The notes beneath the pieces were generated by a model. It did not search any database. It was not told the origin of the DNA and saw nothing but the letters and a program-made list of their open reading frames with translations. Source: Bimastos eiseni (lineage: Eukaryota > Annelida > Clitellata > Crassiclitellata > Lumbricidae). Taken from it: a stretch of 64,000 nt of DNA. Shown here piece by piece: positions 1-11,215 of this stretch; the stretch's first letter is position 1, and every line of letters begins with the position of its first letter. A program made the position numbers and the translations under genes. The stretch is from the NCBI GenBank assembly GCA_959347315.1, contig OY365808.1, forward strand, positions 1,606,107 through 1,670,106. The letters run 5' to 3'.

Positions 1-18
1 CGAAGTTATTTCTGAAGC

Positions 19-491
19 TCAATTTGGTCTTGTTAATGGACTCCTACGCAGCTTTCCCCATTTTAACTGCAAGACTTCCTTCAGCTCTTCGATGTTTGTT
101 GACTTAGTATTAAATGTCAAGCAGCGCTCAAGTAGCTCCCCAGTCGTGATAATCGAGAGGGTTGAGGTCTGGTGAGTTTGGAGGCCATTCATCTTTGCCA
201 GTTGGTGACAACTGGCAAAGATGTCTTGAGCCAACTCTGGCGTGTGAGCTGCTGGAAAATGAAATCAGACGGTAGAACAGACTTGCAGCCTTCAAAAAAT
301 GAGGGCAGTAGTTTATCAACGTAAAGTTTTTTGTTTTTAGCCTTGTCTGGGATGAAATGCAGTCTTACCTTACCGCCGTAACACACGCTTGCAGAAACCA
401 TGACGTGCTTCGCAAACTTGGCTCTCAGTCCGAGTGACTGAGTTTGTGAATTAGTTAGCAAGTGTGTCAGATAATTCACCCACATATCCAT
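19..491 (-). pseudogene. Tc1/mariner-superfamily transposase, C-terminal remnant
   Basis: Read on the minus strand from 491 down, the translation has family blocks in order: KHVMVSASVCYGGKVRLHF, LLPSFF...DFIFQQ, WPPNSPDLNPLDYHDWG, and LTFNTKSTNIEELKEVLQ. These are the second half of a Tc1/mariner (IS630-like) DDE/D transposase catalytic domain, which cuts and joins DNA at TA targets. The blocks fall in different frames. The short stretch after FIFQQ that normally carries the second catalytic aspartate is missing, apparently a small deletion, and at least one frameshift precedes the NSPDLNPLDY block. The N-terminal DNA-binding half is absent and no terminal repeat is visible on either side. 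It is a dead fragment. The superfamily is clear; the exact clade is not. Confidence 0.85.
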
Positions 492-621
492 CCACTAATA
501 CTAAAATGACCGAAGAATAGCGATTAGTCAATGGAGCAAGCGTCATCATTACCGCTGACAGCACTATGTGGAGTCACCTATTATTTACGGAGAACTGGAA
601 AGTTCCTATCTATGTGATGTC

Positions 622-794
622 CAGGGCCATACCGAAGGGGGTCAGCGGGGTCTAGGCCCCGAGCGCAAATGTGGTAAGGGCGCAAATTTCAGGATGGAAT
701 AACCTATTATTCCATAAAATGCACTATTTTGAAAATGTGGGGGCGCGAAATTAATGTTAGGCACAGGGCGCAATTACAGCTCGGTGCGGCCCTG
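622..794. mobile_element. hAT-like MITE with near-matching 8-bp target duplication
   Basis: The left end begins CAGGGCCATACCGAAGG; the right end read inward begins CAGGGCCGCACCGAGC, an imperfect terminal inverted repeat of about 16 bp. The flanking octamers are GTGATGTC (614-621) and GTAACGTC (795-802), matching at 6 of 8 positions. CAGGG ends and 8-bp duplications are typical of the hAT superfamily. The 173-bp interior has no coding potential, so it is non-autonomous. Confidence 0.6.
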
Positions 795-802
795 GTAACG
801 TC

Positions 803-1329
803 ATGTCGCTAGTTTTGGGCGATAATCGGAAGCAATAACTTTCAGATCTCGTTGACATAACGAGTTGATTAAATAAATTCTAGACATGAATCATCCAGGC
901 GAATCTTCATTTAGCGGACTGTTCATCCTAGGACGATTCATCCAGTATCCAAAATTATATCATTACTGTAATAGCAAAAATAACACCTACTAGACATTTA
1001 TTGTTAAATTTTATTCAAATCCTTAGCTATTTATGAACATATTCTGCGTCTCAATTTCTTCACATTTATCTTATACATAATGAGGACTTTCTGTGCGTCG
1101 CTTTGTCCGGCGATGAATTTTCACAGTTTTACAGCTAATGACTCGAAACCTTCGCCGCTGGCTCGGGGAACACCTGGGACACGCAGTCGAGGGATTCCTG
1201 AACTCCGCAGCCTCCCTCTTTCTGGTCTCCAGGGCAAAAAAACCTAAGCGTATCACTCACACACCCATAAAAAGAAAGTTTCCTTCTTATTTGTCAGGAT
1301 CGTGTCACCTGCGAGATATCGTATAGCTC
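803..1329. other. No gene recognised
   Basis: AT-rich DNA without a credible reading frame. At about 888-945 there are repeats of a GGACGATTCATCC-like motif resembling the foldback motif at 12350-12847. The overlapping small frames near 1071-1326 on both strands look like chance. Confidence 0.4.
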
Positions 1330-1870
1330 GTTTGCAAAGTCGGTCAGGATATAAAGTCGATCATATTTGGCAATGCTGATACTTGACGACTCCATGTGGC
1401 AACAAAGACCATTGGCGGCGCCCCAGATTCGGAAATAAAAAGAAGAGGGGCGATAGAGAAAGCTGCAATGAATGGACTGGAAAAGATAAGGAAGGATAAA
1501 CAAGTGAGCAAAGAAACAAAATAGGTTAGTGAGGGCAATGATCTTCCCTACAGTACTATATGACTGTGAGACGTGGACAAGGACAAAGAACATGAAGAAA
1601 AACATTAACGCATGTGAAATGTGGATATGGAGGAAGATGCAGAGAATATCGTGGACGGAGAAAAAGACGAATGAAAGGTTGCGCATGGAGATTTCAGTTG
1701 AGAATGATGAGACTTTACAACAAACAGCGTTGAGAACTGAGAACTGGGCTTCTTCGGACATGTTATGCGATCAGATGGACTGGAAAAGGAAATGATGCTG
1801 ACGTGTGGAGAAAGAAGGAATAAATGAGGGCTCCCAAGGAAAAAATGGATGGACGGGATACACGAAAAAA
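1330..1870 (+). pseudogene. LINE reverse transcriptase, C-terminal tail
   Basis: In shifting frames the plus strand reads AIEKAAMNGLEKIRKDKQ, VSKETK, then TVLYDCETWTRTKN, INACEMWIWRKMQRISWT, and GHVMRSDGLEKEMM. This is the region after the RT palm in a family of invertebrate non-LTR retrotransposons (usual form YGCETWTLTK...MWCWRRMLRISW). An in-frame stop and frameshifts break it, for example near 1750 between the ISWT and GHVMR blocks. It runs directly into a decamer minisatellite. Related fragments lie at 16690, 19085, 37855, 38575, 46745 and 61095. Confidence 0.85.
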
Positions 1871-1953
1871 CGGAAGGAACCCGAAGGAACCCGAAGGAAC
1901 CCGAAGGAACCCGAAGGAACCCGAAGGAACCCGAAGAAACCCGAAGGAACCCG
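1871..1953. repeat. Decamer minisatellite (GGAACCCGAA)n
   Basis: About eight head-to-tail copies of a 10-bp unit with one substituted copy, starting where the LINE fragment ends, so it may have grown from LINE 3' sequence. Confidence 0.95.
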
Positions 1954-1989
1954 ATCGACGCTAATGACTAGCGACGCAAACGATCGTTG

Positions 1990-2650
1990 TTATGACACAG
2001 TGTAATTAAACCGAAACTACAACCACAATAATTATTATTAGGTGGATATGAATTTGGTTTTCTATAGGATTAAACGAGACCACGAGCGATGGTGGGCACT
2101 GAGCATTAAAACGTTTGCTGGATGTTGCACAATGTCGATGAAAATAAAAAGTTGTAATAAGAGACATCAAAGGTAAGTTTCGGGAGGTATTAGATCCGCT
2201 GCGTTATGATGTTGTAGCTCCTTGCGCCTCGTGAGCAGCTGAAAATCGACGTCTCATTGCCATATTAGTAAATTTATTTATAATTAATTTTTTTTATTTG
2301 TTAATTTTTATATATTTTTATTTCATTTACAGTTTTTATACATCTGTTATAAAAAAAACACATTTTTCTAGCAATGACGTAATAAACGATGATATTAAAA
2401 CAATGAACTCGCAATAACTAAAAATCCACACTGAAAGATACTTCCGTTAAGTAAGCGGTAATTCCCCCATCTACCGAATGAAATATTATTTTCAGTTACT
2501 TTTTATCATTGCAGTACTCGATAATGCTATAATTATTCCAATAGGCGAAACATTATTATAACACGTGAGATTGAACTATTGTTGTGACGATATAGTGTCG
2601 TCCTACGCGTAAGGGAATGCAACTTGATGACAATAAATTGTCGTCACTAC
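1990..2650. other. No gene recognised
   Basis: Very AT-rich. The stretch at about 2040-2110 (latter part of a GGTGGATATGAATTTGGT motif) recurs at about 17367-17440, so it is a dispersed repeat. No coding signal. Confidence 0.4.
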
Positions 2651-2814
2651 CGGCTATTATGGGCTATTATGGCCCTATAATGGGCTATAATGGGCTATTA
2701 CGGGCTATTATGGGCTATTATGGGCTATAGTGGCCCTATAATGGGCTATAATGGACTATTATGGGCTATAATGGGCTATAATGAGCTATTATGGGCTATT
2801 ATGTGGCTATTATA
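2651..2814. repeat. Degenerate (GGGCTATTAT)n minisatellite
   Basis: About 16 units of 9-11 bp, with alternation of GGGCTATTAT, GGGCTATAAT and GGCCCTATAAT. The reading frames through it are repeat artefacts. Confidence 0.95.
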
Positions 2815-4588
2815 TTCGGTGTCGGCAAGAATTATTGGCGCCGATGTTGATATTTTACTTAGTCTAAGAAGTACACCACTCTTCTCCAGGTGGCTGATAA
2901 ATGTATTGGCTCGTTCTACGTATGTGGCAAGCGAAATGTTGAAATAAGTTTATTATAGAAAAATAAAGGTCACTAGCAGAAAACGAGGCAAAATAAGAAA
3001 TATCCATATAATTGGATTTAGATTTTGATGTCGGCAGTTTCAAGAATCGCCAATCTAGGTTTTTGGTTAAATCGGTGAATAGGGATATATGTTTCAGACC
3101 TGATGTAAGAGATGTCTCATGGCAATGCACGTCATCCTTCGAGATGCCAATACACGCCATTATCAAGTGCGAATGCTTCGTGAAAATGACATAAATTGTT
3201 TTAGAGAATATCAGCGATTCAGCGGAAAATTAGGACAGTGCAGTTGATCTCAGTCTGTTGAGATTTATCGTGTTTGTCACAACATTTCGGAATGCGAAGT
3301 CCGACTGATTTGAGCTTTTCTTCTTCCACACCTCTAAAATTAATTTTTCTATGTTATATATAATCTAGACTCGTTACGCAAGTACATAATCTTCACGGTC
3401 GATAGCCACGCTAACATTACGGTACAACTAGCACTTTGGGAGTTCCAGGCGTCAGTTTTGATAAATAAGAAGATTGCAAGCCAGCTATGCGGTGACGAAG
3501 TGTCGCTGAACAGTAAACAATTGGCGCTACATTATTTCTCTAGATCTCTACATCGTTGAAGAAAGTGAAAAAGCACAGACCAGTTTATTCAATGGACTTC
3601 ATTAAGAAATAAGCAAAAATCAGAACGACGAAGATATGTCATCTGTTCTAGGTCAAAGTCGACAGAGGTCAGGTAGGTAGACAGTCGGGTTGCTTTTAAA
3701 AAAATTATTGCAACGGCGCGGAATATAATATATATAATCAGAACAGAATTTGTGAAGGAGCAATGCTTACGGTTTATGGTAAGACATATATTATGCCTCA
3801 AATTGGTGATAAATTACACAGAGACCTAATGAGGAACACGAGTTTTCTTATTTAAAATAAAAATTTTAAGCTGTTGATTTCACACGTATGGACAACATAA
3901 ATAAACAGACTGCATTTATTTGTTTTTTTGCCTTTTGGGCATAATAGTCTTAGCGAAGGAACGTGGATATTCTGATCCGTATGAGTTATTCCGGTAATTG
4001 ATCCAATCATCAATTGGGAAAATTTGTATAGCTCGCCTTCTAGATCACCACGAAGGATCGCTACCTACACCACCATATTGCTCGTTTCCAATGCATTTCA
4101 TTAAACACTTTTTCAGTGGTTTTCACCGGCCTTATATAAGCATCAAGAGCTCGAAACTTCTAGTCAAAGTCCGTAGTCAAGAGTCACAGGACGTATGCAA
4201 ATAAATTATAAAGAAAAAAAAGGAATTTAATGGCGACGAGTGGAGACTCAGGAATAATAAACATAGTTGACGATCTAATCCACCATAACTCGTACTTCGC
4301 CAGTGCGGTTCCAAATCTGGACAAAGGAGAAGAACCAAGTCAATTATCTTTAGTTTGCACATTGTCATCAAGCATTAACAAACCAACCTAATTGGACGAT
4401 CCACCAATGTAAGAGGCATTTTATGCCAAAAGGTTGACTGCAGCGACCTTTGTCGTCATAAACTATCGCTTAAACCGGAATCAATCAGCTATCAATCGTG
4501 TAGTTGATCCAGTATATTCTCCTACACGGTCAGTCTACGTGGAGCGGTTATGTCTTGGTTTCTATCAGAGTCATTGCGACAACATTCA
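2815..4588. other. Dispersed repeats, no gene
   Basis: No credible coding sequence. Parts recur in the window: 3500-3540 resembles 5980-6030; 3865-4170 belongs to the approximately 0.8-kb repeat family that ends in GTCGTTAAAC (see 12965-13290); 4290-4375 resembles the short family at 10931. The frames around 2864-3194 on both strands overlap and show no domain. Confidence 0.5.
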
Positions 4589-4664
4589 CTTCATTCATTC
4601 ATTCATTCATTCATTCATTCATTCATTCATTCATTCATTCATTCATTCATTCATTCATTCATTC
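4589..4664. repeat. (TTCA)n microsatellite
   Basis: About 19 uninterrupted tetranucleotide copies. The FIHSFIHS-type frames across it are artefacts. Confidence 0.98.
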
Positions 4665-4929
4665 CAACCTCATGAATCTTTACGTAGCGTCTAATAAAGC
4701 TTTCTACTGAGGAGCGCTTCCAACCCAAGCACGTTGCTTGTCGCAGATGCAATGATTAGGCTTACCTTTCTACCTTTTGTAAACTATTAAGTCATTTATT
4801 TTTAGCGCGTCTGGACTTGGAACACCTCTGAGTAGTTTCTCTTGAATAGGTGCTATACAAATCGATATAAACGAAAGAACACATGAAGAGATTGGTCATC
4901 TTGCAATTGACAACAATCATTTTTGCAAA

Positions 4930-5190
4930 CAATGATTGAAGATCACTTCAACGATACACAGACTCAGTTGATGTTGGATATAAACACCCACAGTAATAAT
5001 CTGAAAAAGCATAATGATGCATATTTTCCTTAGACACCTTTAGAGTTGTTTTTACCATCTTATGTAAATACCGACAGCACGCAGTAAACTTACTCATTGC
5101 TGCACTATGCCAAGCAAATCTATGTCGACTGCAACGGCCTTTGTTGTCTAAAGCGGTAGTTAAACTCCCGGATCCTCCATACGTCTGATT
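4930..5190 (+). repeat. Copy of the ~0.8-kb dispersed family, 3' part
   Basis: Contains the family landmarks in order: ATTGAAGATCAC, CACAGACTCAGTTG, CCTTAGACACC, AGCACGCAGTAAAC, TGCCAAGCAAATC, GTCGACTGCAACGGCC, and GTTAAACTCCCGGATCC. The same order is seen at 6410-6890, 42860-43230 and 54960-55435, and inverted at 46490-46560. No coding potential. Confidence 0.7.
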
Positions 5191-5814
5191 GTCTTTCGGC
5201 GAATGCATATAAATAAATTAAATAGAAAAATTGTAGTTGAGGCCGCGAGTATCGAGACTAAAGAGTAAAAAAAATAGTTGGCGATCAAAATTCTATCAGC
5301 AAGAAAAAGTGGAAGTGCGACGCCATCATCTCAGTTATTTCACATTGTCGTTGACCGGCAGCAACTACTATGTCGATTGAGCAATGCTCGAAATGCGCCA
5401 ACAAATTTCTCGATTTAAGGCGCTACTGTTGTCACCAGCCGTCGTTGATCTCAATGTGAGATCCAGCTTTTTAATATGGTTTACAATCATACTCCAACCT
5501 ATTTTTGGATGACGATACAACCAACATGGGGTTCAATTTTACCGTGATAATTTATAAAGGGTAACAGAAGGGGCTTGCCATTATTGTCTCCATGTTGTCT
5601 GGTTACCTGGGTGGAAGTTCGACATCAATTGAGTCATAAACAATTTCACGACCATGTTAGAATGATGAACTTTGTGTCTGTTTCGTGACTTTCATAGTCG
5701 CCTATTACAAAACGGTTCATGAAAGATTTAAAATCATCGTATGATCCTGTGGTTCAAGGTCAATTGACATGACACTCTTAACTTTCATTTGATTGTGTTT
5801 CCTGCGTAAAAGTA
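5191..5814. other. No gene recognised
   Basis: AT-rich intergenic DNA with scattered pieces of short dispersed repeats and no supported reading frame. Confidence 0.4.
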
Positions 5815-5841
5815 ATCATCATCATCATCATCATCATCATC
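5815..5841. repeat. (ATC)n microsatellite
   Basis: Nine ATC units, followed by degenerate GGGTAATTGTCCGAGGG-like repeats (5860-5920) that resemble the foldback motif at 12350. Confidence 0.9.
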
Positions 5842-5979
5842 AGGATCCATTATTTGTACGGGGGCTATTGTTCGCGGGTAATTGTCCGAGGGTTATTGTC
5901 TAAGGGATCATTGTTCTATCGCCTTTTGGTAGTGCCCGTCCCAATTATGAATAAACTGGAGGGCGACACCAGTCATCTT

Positions 5980-6559
5980 GCTGCAACACAGCGTTGTTAA
6001 ACAGCAACAAATTGGCGCTACATTATATTAATCTTTCCTGACCAGGGTTTAAGTGAATAACAAATCAGAGATGAAATATCTTCAAGGTCAAAATAGAAAG
6101 GTGGCAGTTAAGTAGACGGACTTGCGACTAATTGGACGGTGCTTGATTTGAGACAACGCGGGGTATAATCAGAACAGAATTTCGGTATGAAGAGAGAAAT
6201 ATGCGCTTCAAATTGGTGATGAGTTACACAGCTACCCAAATAGGAAGTGGGTTTCTTCACTATCACATCTTTATTAAACACGTTAATTGCCTGCATTTAA
6301 TCTTTTTCATGTTTTGGGCATCAGCTGTCTAGTAAATGGTACAAAGGCATAGATCATAAGATGAACAACTTGCGAATGACGACAATCATTCCTCTGTAAA
6401 CAACGATAATTTGATTGAAGATCAATTTCTCGAGTTACCCACTCGGCTTATGATGGGCATGCAGGATGACGTATATTTTCATCAGACACCTGTTGAGTGG
6501 TTTCAAATGCTTTAAATAAACGTCAACCAACAGCACGGAGTTAACGGCTTATAGGGACA
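5980..6559 (+). repeat. Copy of the ~0.8-kb dispersed family, 5' and central parts
   Basis: Shares blocks with 3500-4000, 12965-13290 and 54690-54980, including TTTTGGGCATCAGCTG, GAACAACTTGCGAATGACG and TTGAAGATCAATTT. Non-coding. Confidence 0.6.
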
Positions 6560-6570
6560 TTATATATATG

Positions 6571-6601
<31 letters not shown>

Positions 6602-6610
6602 AATGATATA
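6560..6610. repeat. (TA)n tract
   Basis: Almost pure alternating TA with a few interruptions. Confidence 0.95.
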
Positions 6611-6882
6611 GTAAGCAAAGTGAATTTAATGGCTTCAAGTAATGTCTAAGAAATAATGAAAATAGTTTGCGATCAACTCCGCAACCATTCATACTCTACC
6701 AGGGCTAATCCCACGAATGAAAAAAGGACGGAAGCGACGCCAATAATCTGATTTGAAAATAGCAATAATTTGAAATAGCAGTGTCGTTAAACAGCGATTA
6801 ACAAAGTGCGAGGTGCAATATTCGAAATAAAACTATTTTCGACTGCAATGCACTATATTATCATGAGTTATCGTTGAACTCT

Positions 6883-7148
6883 GCATCCATCCATTCATCC
6901 ACCCATCCATCCATCCATCCATTCATCCAATCACCCACCCACCCATCCATCCATCCATCCATCCATCCATCCATCCATCCATCCATCCATTCATCCAATC
7001 ACCCACCCACCCATCCATCCATCCATTTATCCATCCATCCATCCATCTACCAATTTATCCTCCATTAATCCATCCATCCATCCATTTATCTTCCATTCAT
7101 TCATCCATCCATTCATTATCATCCATTCATCCATTCATCCATTCATCC
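6883..7148. repeat. (CATC)n tetranucleotide repeat, element 3' tail
   Basis: About 265 bp of CATC with CATT, CACC and TATC variants, including a duplicated internal block. It starts immediately after TCGTTGAACTCTG, the 3' end of a copy of the ~0.8-kb family. Other copies end in the same place with a few CATC units (43208, 55415). Confidence 0.95.
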
Positions 7149-7194
7149 GAACAGTGGTCCAGTCATTTCTCCTAAACCGTCTACATTTATTGAA

Positions 7195-7390
7195 ATTAAA
7201 ATTTTTGAAATTTGATATCGCCCTTCTTCAAGCATCTTTTGCTCAGAAGCGCACAAGTCTCGATGGCGCAATGACAGTTGAACTGCAGAGGAATTGTGCC
7301 GAAGGACTTGCTCAAGGTTCAGACATAGTGACGCCTCGGACGAGGTTCGAATCCGCTCACTCAACGCACACTGAGTATCTCATCTGAGGT
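7195..7390 (-). mobile_element. tRNA-derived SINE copy
   Basis: Homologous over its length to the better preserved minus-strand SINE at 41285-41492, sharing GAAGGACTTGCTCAAGG, the GTGACGCC block and a diverged B box (GGATTCGAACC on the minus strand). The 5' A-box end is less clear here. Confidence 0.65.
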
Positions 7391-7399
7391 AATAAAAGA

Positions 7400-7734
7400 G
7401 CAATTCTCTGTCGAAAAGAGGCGCATCGCAGTCTTGGAAATCCAATGGAGTCATATGGAAAACTGTATGCTCATCGCATAACCATGGCTAGATCATATAT
7501 GTAAAGCTCAACTTGACCTTTAACAGTTGACGCTCTTGCACTTTATGCCTCTGCTCTTTAGGAGTGGAATCGATTGCCACTCTCTCTTCACTTCCAAATT
7601 CACTTCCTTCAATCAAAAGCCGAATCAAAACTCACCATTTCTCTTCGAATTTCCATCTTTGTGACCTTGTAGATTTTCTGAGCGATGTCGTTATAACGTG
7701 AATATTCAATGGCTTGCTAATCCCATAGCCTCGT
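7400..7734. other. No gene recognised
   Basis: Intergenic DNA without coding or structural signal that can be supported. Confidence 0.35.
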
Positions 7735-8060
7735 TAAATGTTCGAAGGCTGTTAAGATCGACGTCGAGACCCCTGGCGGCAAAACGATGTCATAAAACAA
7801 TACGATGCAAATTTCAAGGGATTGTTCTTAATGATGTCAGCGATATTTAATGGCAAAATGATATCTAATTTTCGCATAATTTATGTGATGAAAATATAAT
7901 GTCAACGTGAACACCTCTGACAACAAAACGATGTCGTCAAACACCGAGATAACACCCCTATAAAGTAGACCACCTATGCTATATATTTAATGGCAGAATG
8001 GTTTATTAACTATATTATCAGATATGGTCGCTGTTACGGATGCGTCGTTAAATAAACTTA
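7735..8060 (+). repeat. Dispersed repeat shared with 42155-42440
   Basis: The two loci share, in order, GTTAAGATCGACGTC-like, CCTCTGGCGGC/A, GTCATAAAACAA, AACACCTCTGACAACAAAAC-like, GTCGTCAAACACC, and TATGCTATATA blocks. A third partial copy is at 43035-43115. This copy ends in GTCGTTAAATAAAC. Non-coding. Confidence 0.7.
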
Positions 8061-8419
8061 TATCAGTCAGTCAGCTTATTAACTACAGCGTGGGGAATTC
8101 TAACTGAGCACGAAATGAAGACCCAGAAATTAATCATGATAATATTATTTATATGTAGAGAGTCTTTAAAAAAGACTGAAATTTTGAATAGTGTAAATAG
8201 TTTTGAATTTAACCAAGACATAGAAATTGTGTATTCTAGCAAATACGAGTGTCATGTTATTCATGCTTGTTATGTCGAAGTCGTTAAATAAACCACCCAA
8301 TCTCTCTCATGCATTAATCGTATTTAATATCTTATAACGCTACTTTAAACATTTCGCCACAATTACGCGTTCGGCAGTGTCATTCCCAAGAATGAATAAA
8401 GTGGGAGAGGTCTGAGACC

Positions 8420-8900
8420 TGATGTCATCCAAGGAGTCTAGTGAGAGTTGGCGGATCAACTTGTGGATCTTAAAAGACCAGACGCAGAAAGTGAAGACGC
8501 GAGGTCATGTAAAGTAAGTTCAACGATGGCGAATTCGAGTAAGAGGGATCATTTCAAAACGAGAGCACAAGAGATTAATAAATAGCGCAACAAAAACGTC
8601 CGCTGTTTGTACACAGCTCATCCTCATCAGTCAAACCAGAGAATCTCTCTATTATTATGCGCCTTTTTCATATCTTGTCTCGTAATAGACTAAAGACTAC
8701 CTAAACTGAGTCGGAAACAAGACATTGGCTCTAGCCATCTTACGGCGCCACACAAATTACCCGATAATTATCAGCACTCGATCACGCATGCATAGAGAAA
8801 CTTGTATATAAATTTTCACGACATACATACGCATATTAATACGAAGTAGATACCTAATACGTATTCTTGCAAAACATGCATGCATGTAGTATAAACGCAC
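8420..8900 (+). repeat. Dispersed repeat shared with 30990-31620
   Basis: AGAGATTAATAAATAGCGCA, AACGTCCGC..CTGTTTGTACACA, TGTGCCTTTTT-like, GAGTCG..AACAAGAC, and CACGCATGCATAGAG blocks occur in the same order at both loci, so this is a repeat of about 0.5 kb. A partial third copy of the terminal part is at 11570-11720. Confidence 0.65.
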
Positions 8901-9830
8901 AAACCTCGACCTGTTCTAAAGTTAAAAATCCTCATTCTATTCTTAAAGGCTCAGTGGGGTTCCCCAGAAATATCCGGCTGACGTAATACTGCAGCTTCAT
9001 TCAGCTTCCTTCCTCCGCCCACTTCGTTCGTCCAATGGACCTGACCTCTTGACACAAATCCATCCATTAAATCCCATATGCAAATTACGCACATAGAAAA
9101 TATTTCCACTTGCCAAAATTGTGGCTAGCATGAAAGTAGAATATTTTAACTCGTTCCCACGACTTACTTACTACATCTGTCACTCCTCGACGAAAGCGAT
9201 GCCCTCCTTAACAGCTACTCTGCCTCCCTGCTGACCTTCTGGAAACCGAACTCTGACCTCCCACGGACTATCATATGGACAACCCTTTCGATTTGACGCA
9301 GCGCTCGTGAATAAGCTGGTTTATATCGTGCGCACGAGATAAAATATTCTTCTTTCATGTCCCTTTAGGGGCTCCGTAGCAGGCCAGGAGTAACACAATG
9401 AAGCAGAAATTCTTCTACTGAAAAAAACATTCAATTGATTCAGATTATGCCATACGATATTTCGAAACCTTTAAAATGCTCACAACCGGTGCTATATATA
9501 GATAAAATGGTGATATGCCAAGTCATATAAAATTCTCAGCTGTTACATTCAAACGTGACCTATTCACTTAGTTATTCGCTTTAAACTACTCTGCTTCACA
9601 ACAAGTTTGTGATGTGCCGCCCTCCCATTTTTGCAGACCTGAGACTGGCACAGTCGGAGTACAAGCAATACATATATGCACATATTGACAATAACGTGAC
9701 GGAGTTAAATTTATCTTTTATCGTAATGAAAGCCCGCGATCCATTTATACACGATATCGAAATATTAAATTGGCAATAAGCAAAAATCAGTCAGGAATTT
9801 CCAATCAAGACAACGAGCATGCGTTTTGTG
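8901..9830. other. No gene recognised
   Basis: About 0.9 kb without repeat structure, domain or splice pattern that can be defended. The 60-codon frame starting at 9770 shows no recognisable domain. Confidence 0.35.
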
Positions 9831-9839
9831 AAAAAAATT

Positions 9840-9955
9840 ATTACCAAAGCACAGTGTGCGACATGACGTCATTGGCCTGTGTTACCATAAGATGTCGCAA
9901 AATGAAGATAACAAAGCAACTAATGGGCAAATACTCTAATGTGATGACGTGATAC
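9840..9955 (+). repeat. Short element with GATGTCG-type 3' end
   Basis: GACATGACGTCATTGGCC, TACCATAAGATGTCG and CTAATGGGCAAATA recur at 39185-39255 and, more diverged, at 20075-20160. One of several short repeat types sharing the GATGTCGTTAAAC-like end. Confidence 0.6.
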
Positions 9956-9959
9956 TTCT

Positions 9960-10560
9960 GGAATCTTCCCAATGACTAAAAGAAATGCTAGTACAGTAAA
10001 GCAACAGGATCTCATACACGTAAGAAAATGCAATGTCCTTTTCAAACACCTTCAATAAGCGAACAGCGCACTTTATAAATAGATCTAGCGCTAAAAAATT
10101 TTGTATTCCTGATCTTTTATGTGTGGCTTTATTATTTATACTTTAGTTGTTAAGTTGATATTAATTCTTTCATTTTGTAATCATGAATGTCTGGATTTAT
10201 TATTATTCCTTTGGTTGTTATGTTGATTTGGATTATTGAATATTGTCTATAATCCTATGCTATAAATGAAGTACTGTTAATATTGAATATTACTTGTTAA
10301 CATTATATAGATACTTTAACATTGATGTTATGAAATTGTTTTGATGCTCTGTAAATAAGATGAAAAAAACCTTAATGGGAAAAAAACTGAAATAAGAAAA
10401 GAACCGAAACGGTCAAAAAAGAGCCTTCATGAACAAAAAAGAAGCTATATGGCCACATGCATAAATTTTACATATGTATGTTTGTACATTGTATGTATAT
10501 ATATACATTTATACAATATGTATGTTTATATATGTAGGAATAAAATGTAATAATCATTTA
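9960..10560. other. AT-rich DNA, no gene
   Basis: Extreme AT content with TATGTATA runs near 10480-10540. No coding signal. Confidence 0.4.
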
Positions 10561-10800
10561 TATGTTATGAAATATCTACAACAACCATATGTCGAATATT
10601 GCTGTCTCAGCAAACCAGTCATGCAGAAATGGAATCAATAACAGCACAAAAGGAAGAAAGAAAACAGAAAGACTAAAGAAAGAAAACAGAAAGACTAAAG
10701 AAAGAAAACAGAAAGACTAAAGAAAGAAAACAGAAAGACTAAAGAAAGAAAACAGAAAGACTAAAGAAAGAAAGAAAGACAAAAGAAAGAAAGACAACAT
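10560..10800. repeat. 22-bp minisatellite inside a dispersed repeat
   Basis: From about 10648 a 22-bp AAAG/ACAG-rich unit repeats about five times, then decays into (AAAG)n. The preceding part (10560-10640) is an inverted copy of 26565-26660, sharing ATATGTCGAATAT and GAAATATCTACAACAACC. The expanded array is present only here. Confidence 0.85.
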
Positions 10801-10930
10801 AAAGATAAAAACTTTATACGAAATTGAACTGAAATGTAACAAATTCTGAAGACGTCAACAGCCTGTGTTGCTATAAGATGTCGTTAAACTGTTGAATAAT
10901 GATCAGTAGTTAGTAACTCCTCTGCTGACT

Positions 10931-11015
10931 GTACTCTTGCAGTGCCAGTCCCAAGCCTGGATAATGAAAGAGGTCGACGTCAACAGTCTCTGTTACCACA
11001 CAGTGTCGTTAAACT
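10931..11015 (+). repeat. Short dispersed element, reference copy of the GTCGTTAAACTG family
   Basis: Best preserved copy, about 85 bp: GTGCCAGTCCCAAGCC, then a GATAAAGGAGGAGGG-like segment, then GACGTCAACAG, then ACACAGTGTCGTTAAACTG. Other copies: plus strand near 17264, 19508, 27750, 41745, 41945, 48297, 52583 and 54725; minus strand near 14476, 21230, 26797 and 44505; the 3' end alone near 37560 and 45020. No A or B box is evident, so it is not obviously a SINE; it could be a tail fragment of a longer element. Confidence 0.8.
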
Positions 11016-11215
11016 GGAGAAATCTTTGAACTTCAACAGACTTAAACGACGCTATTCTATTTTGTCGGCTCAACATCCTGGAAGAAACTGCCTAGCAACA
11101 ACCTACGACGTTAGCTTCTCTTGCCGCTTACGAGTCTCTCGGGAATTATCGGTACGTGTTATTATGATTATGAATAAGAATGTCAAGGTCACTTGGATTG
11201 TTGAGAGCAGTTGAT

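Noticed and set aside
4434..4710. FIHSFIHS repeat protein
   Set aside because: Translation of a TTCA microsatellite.
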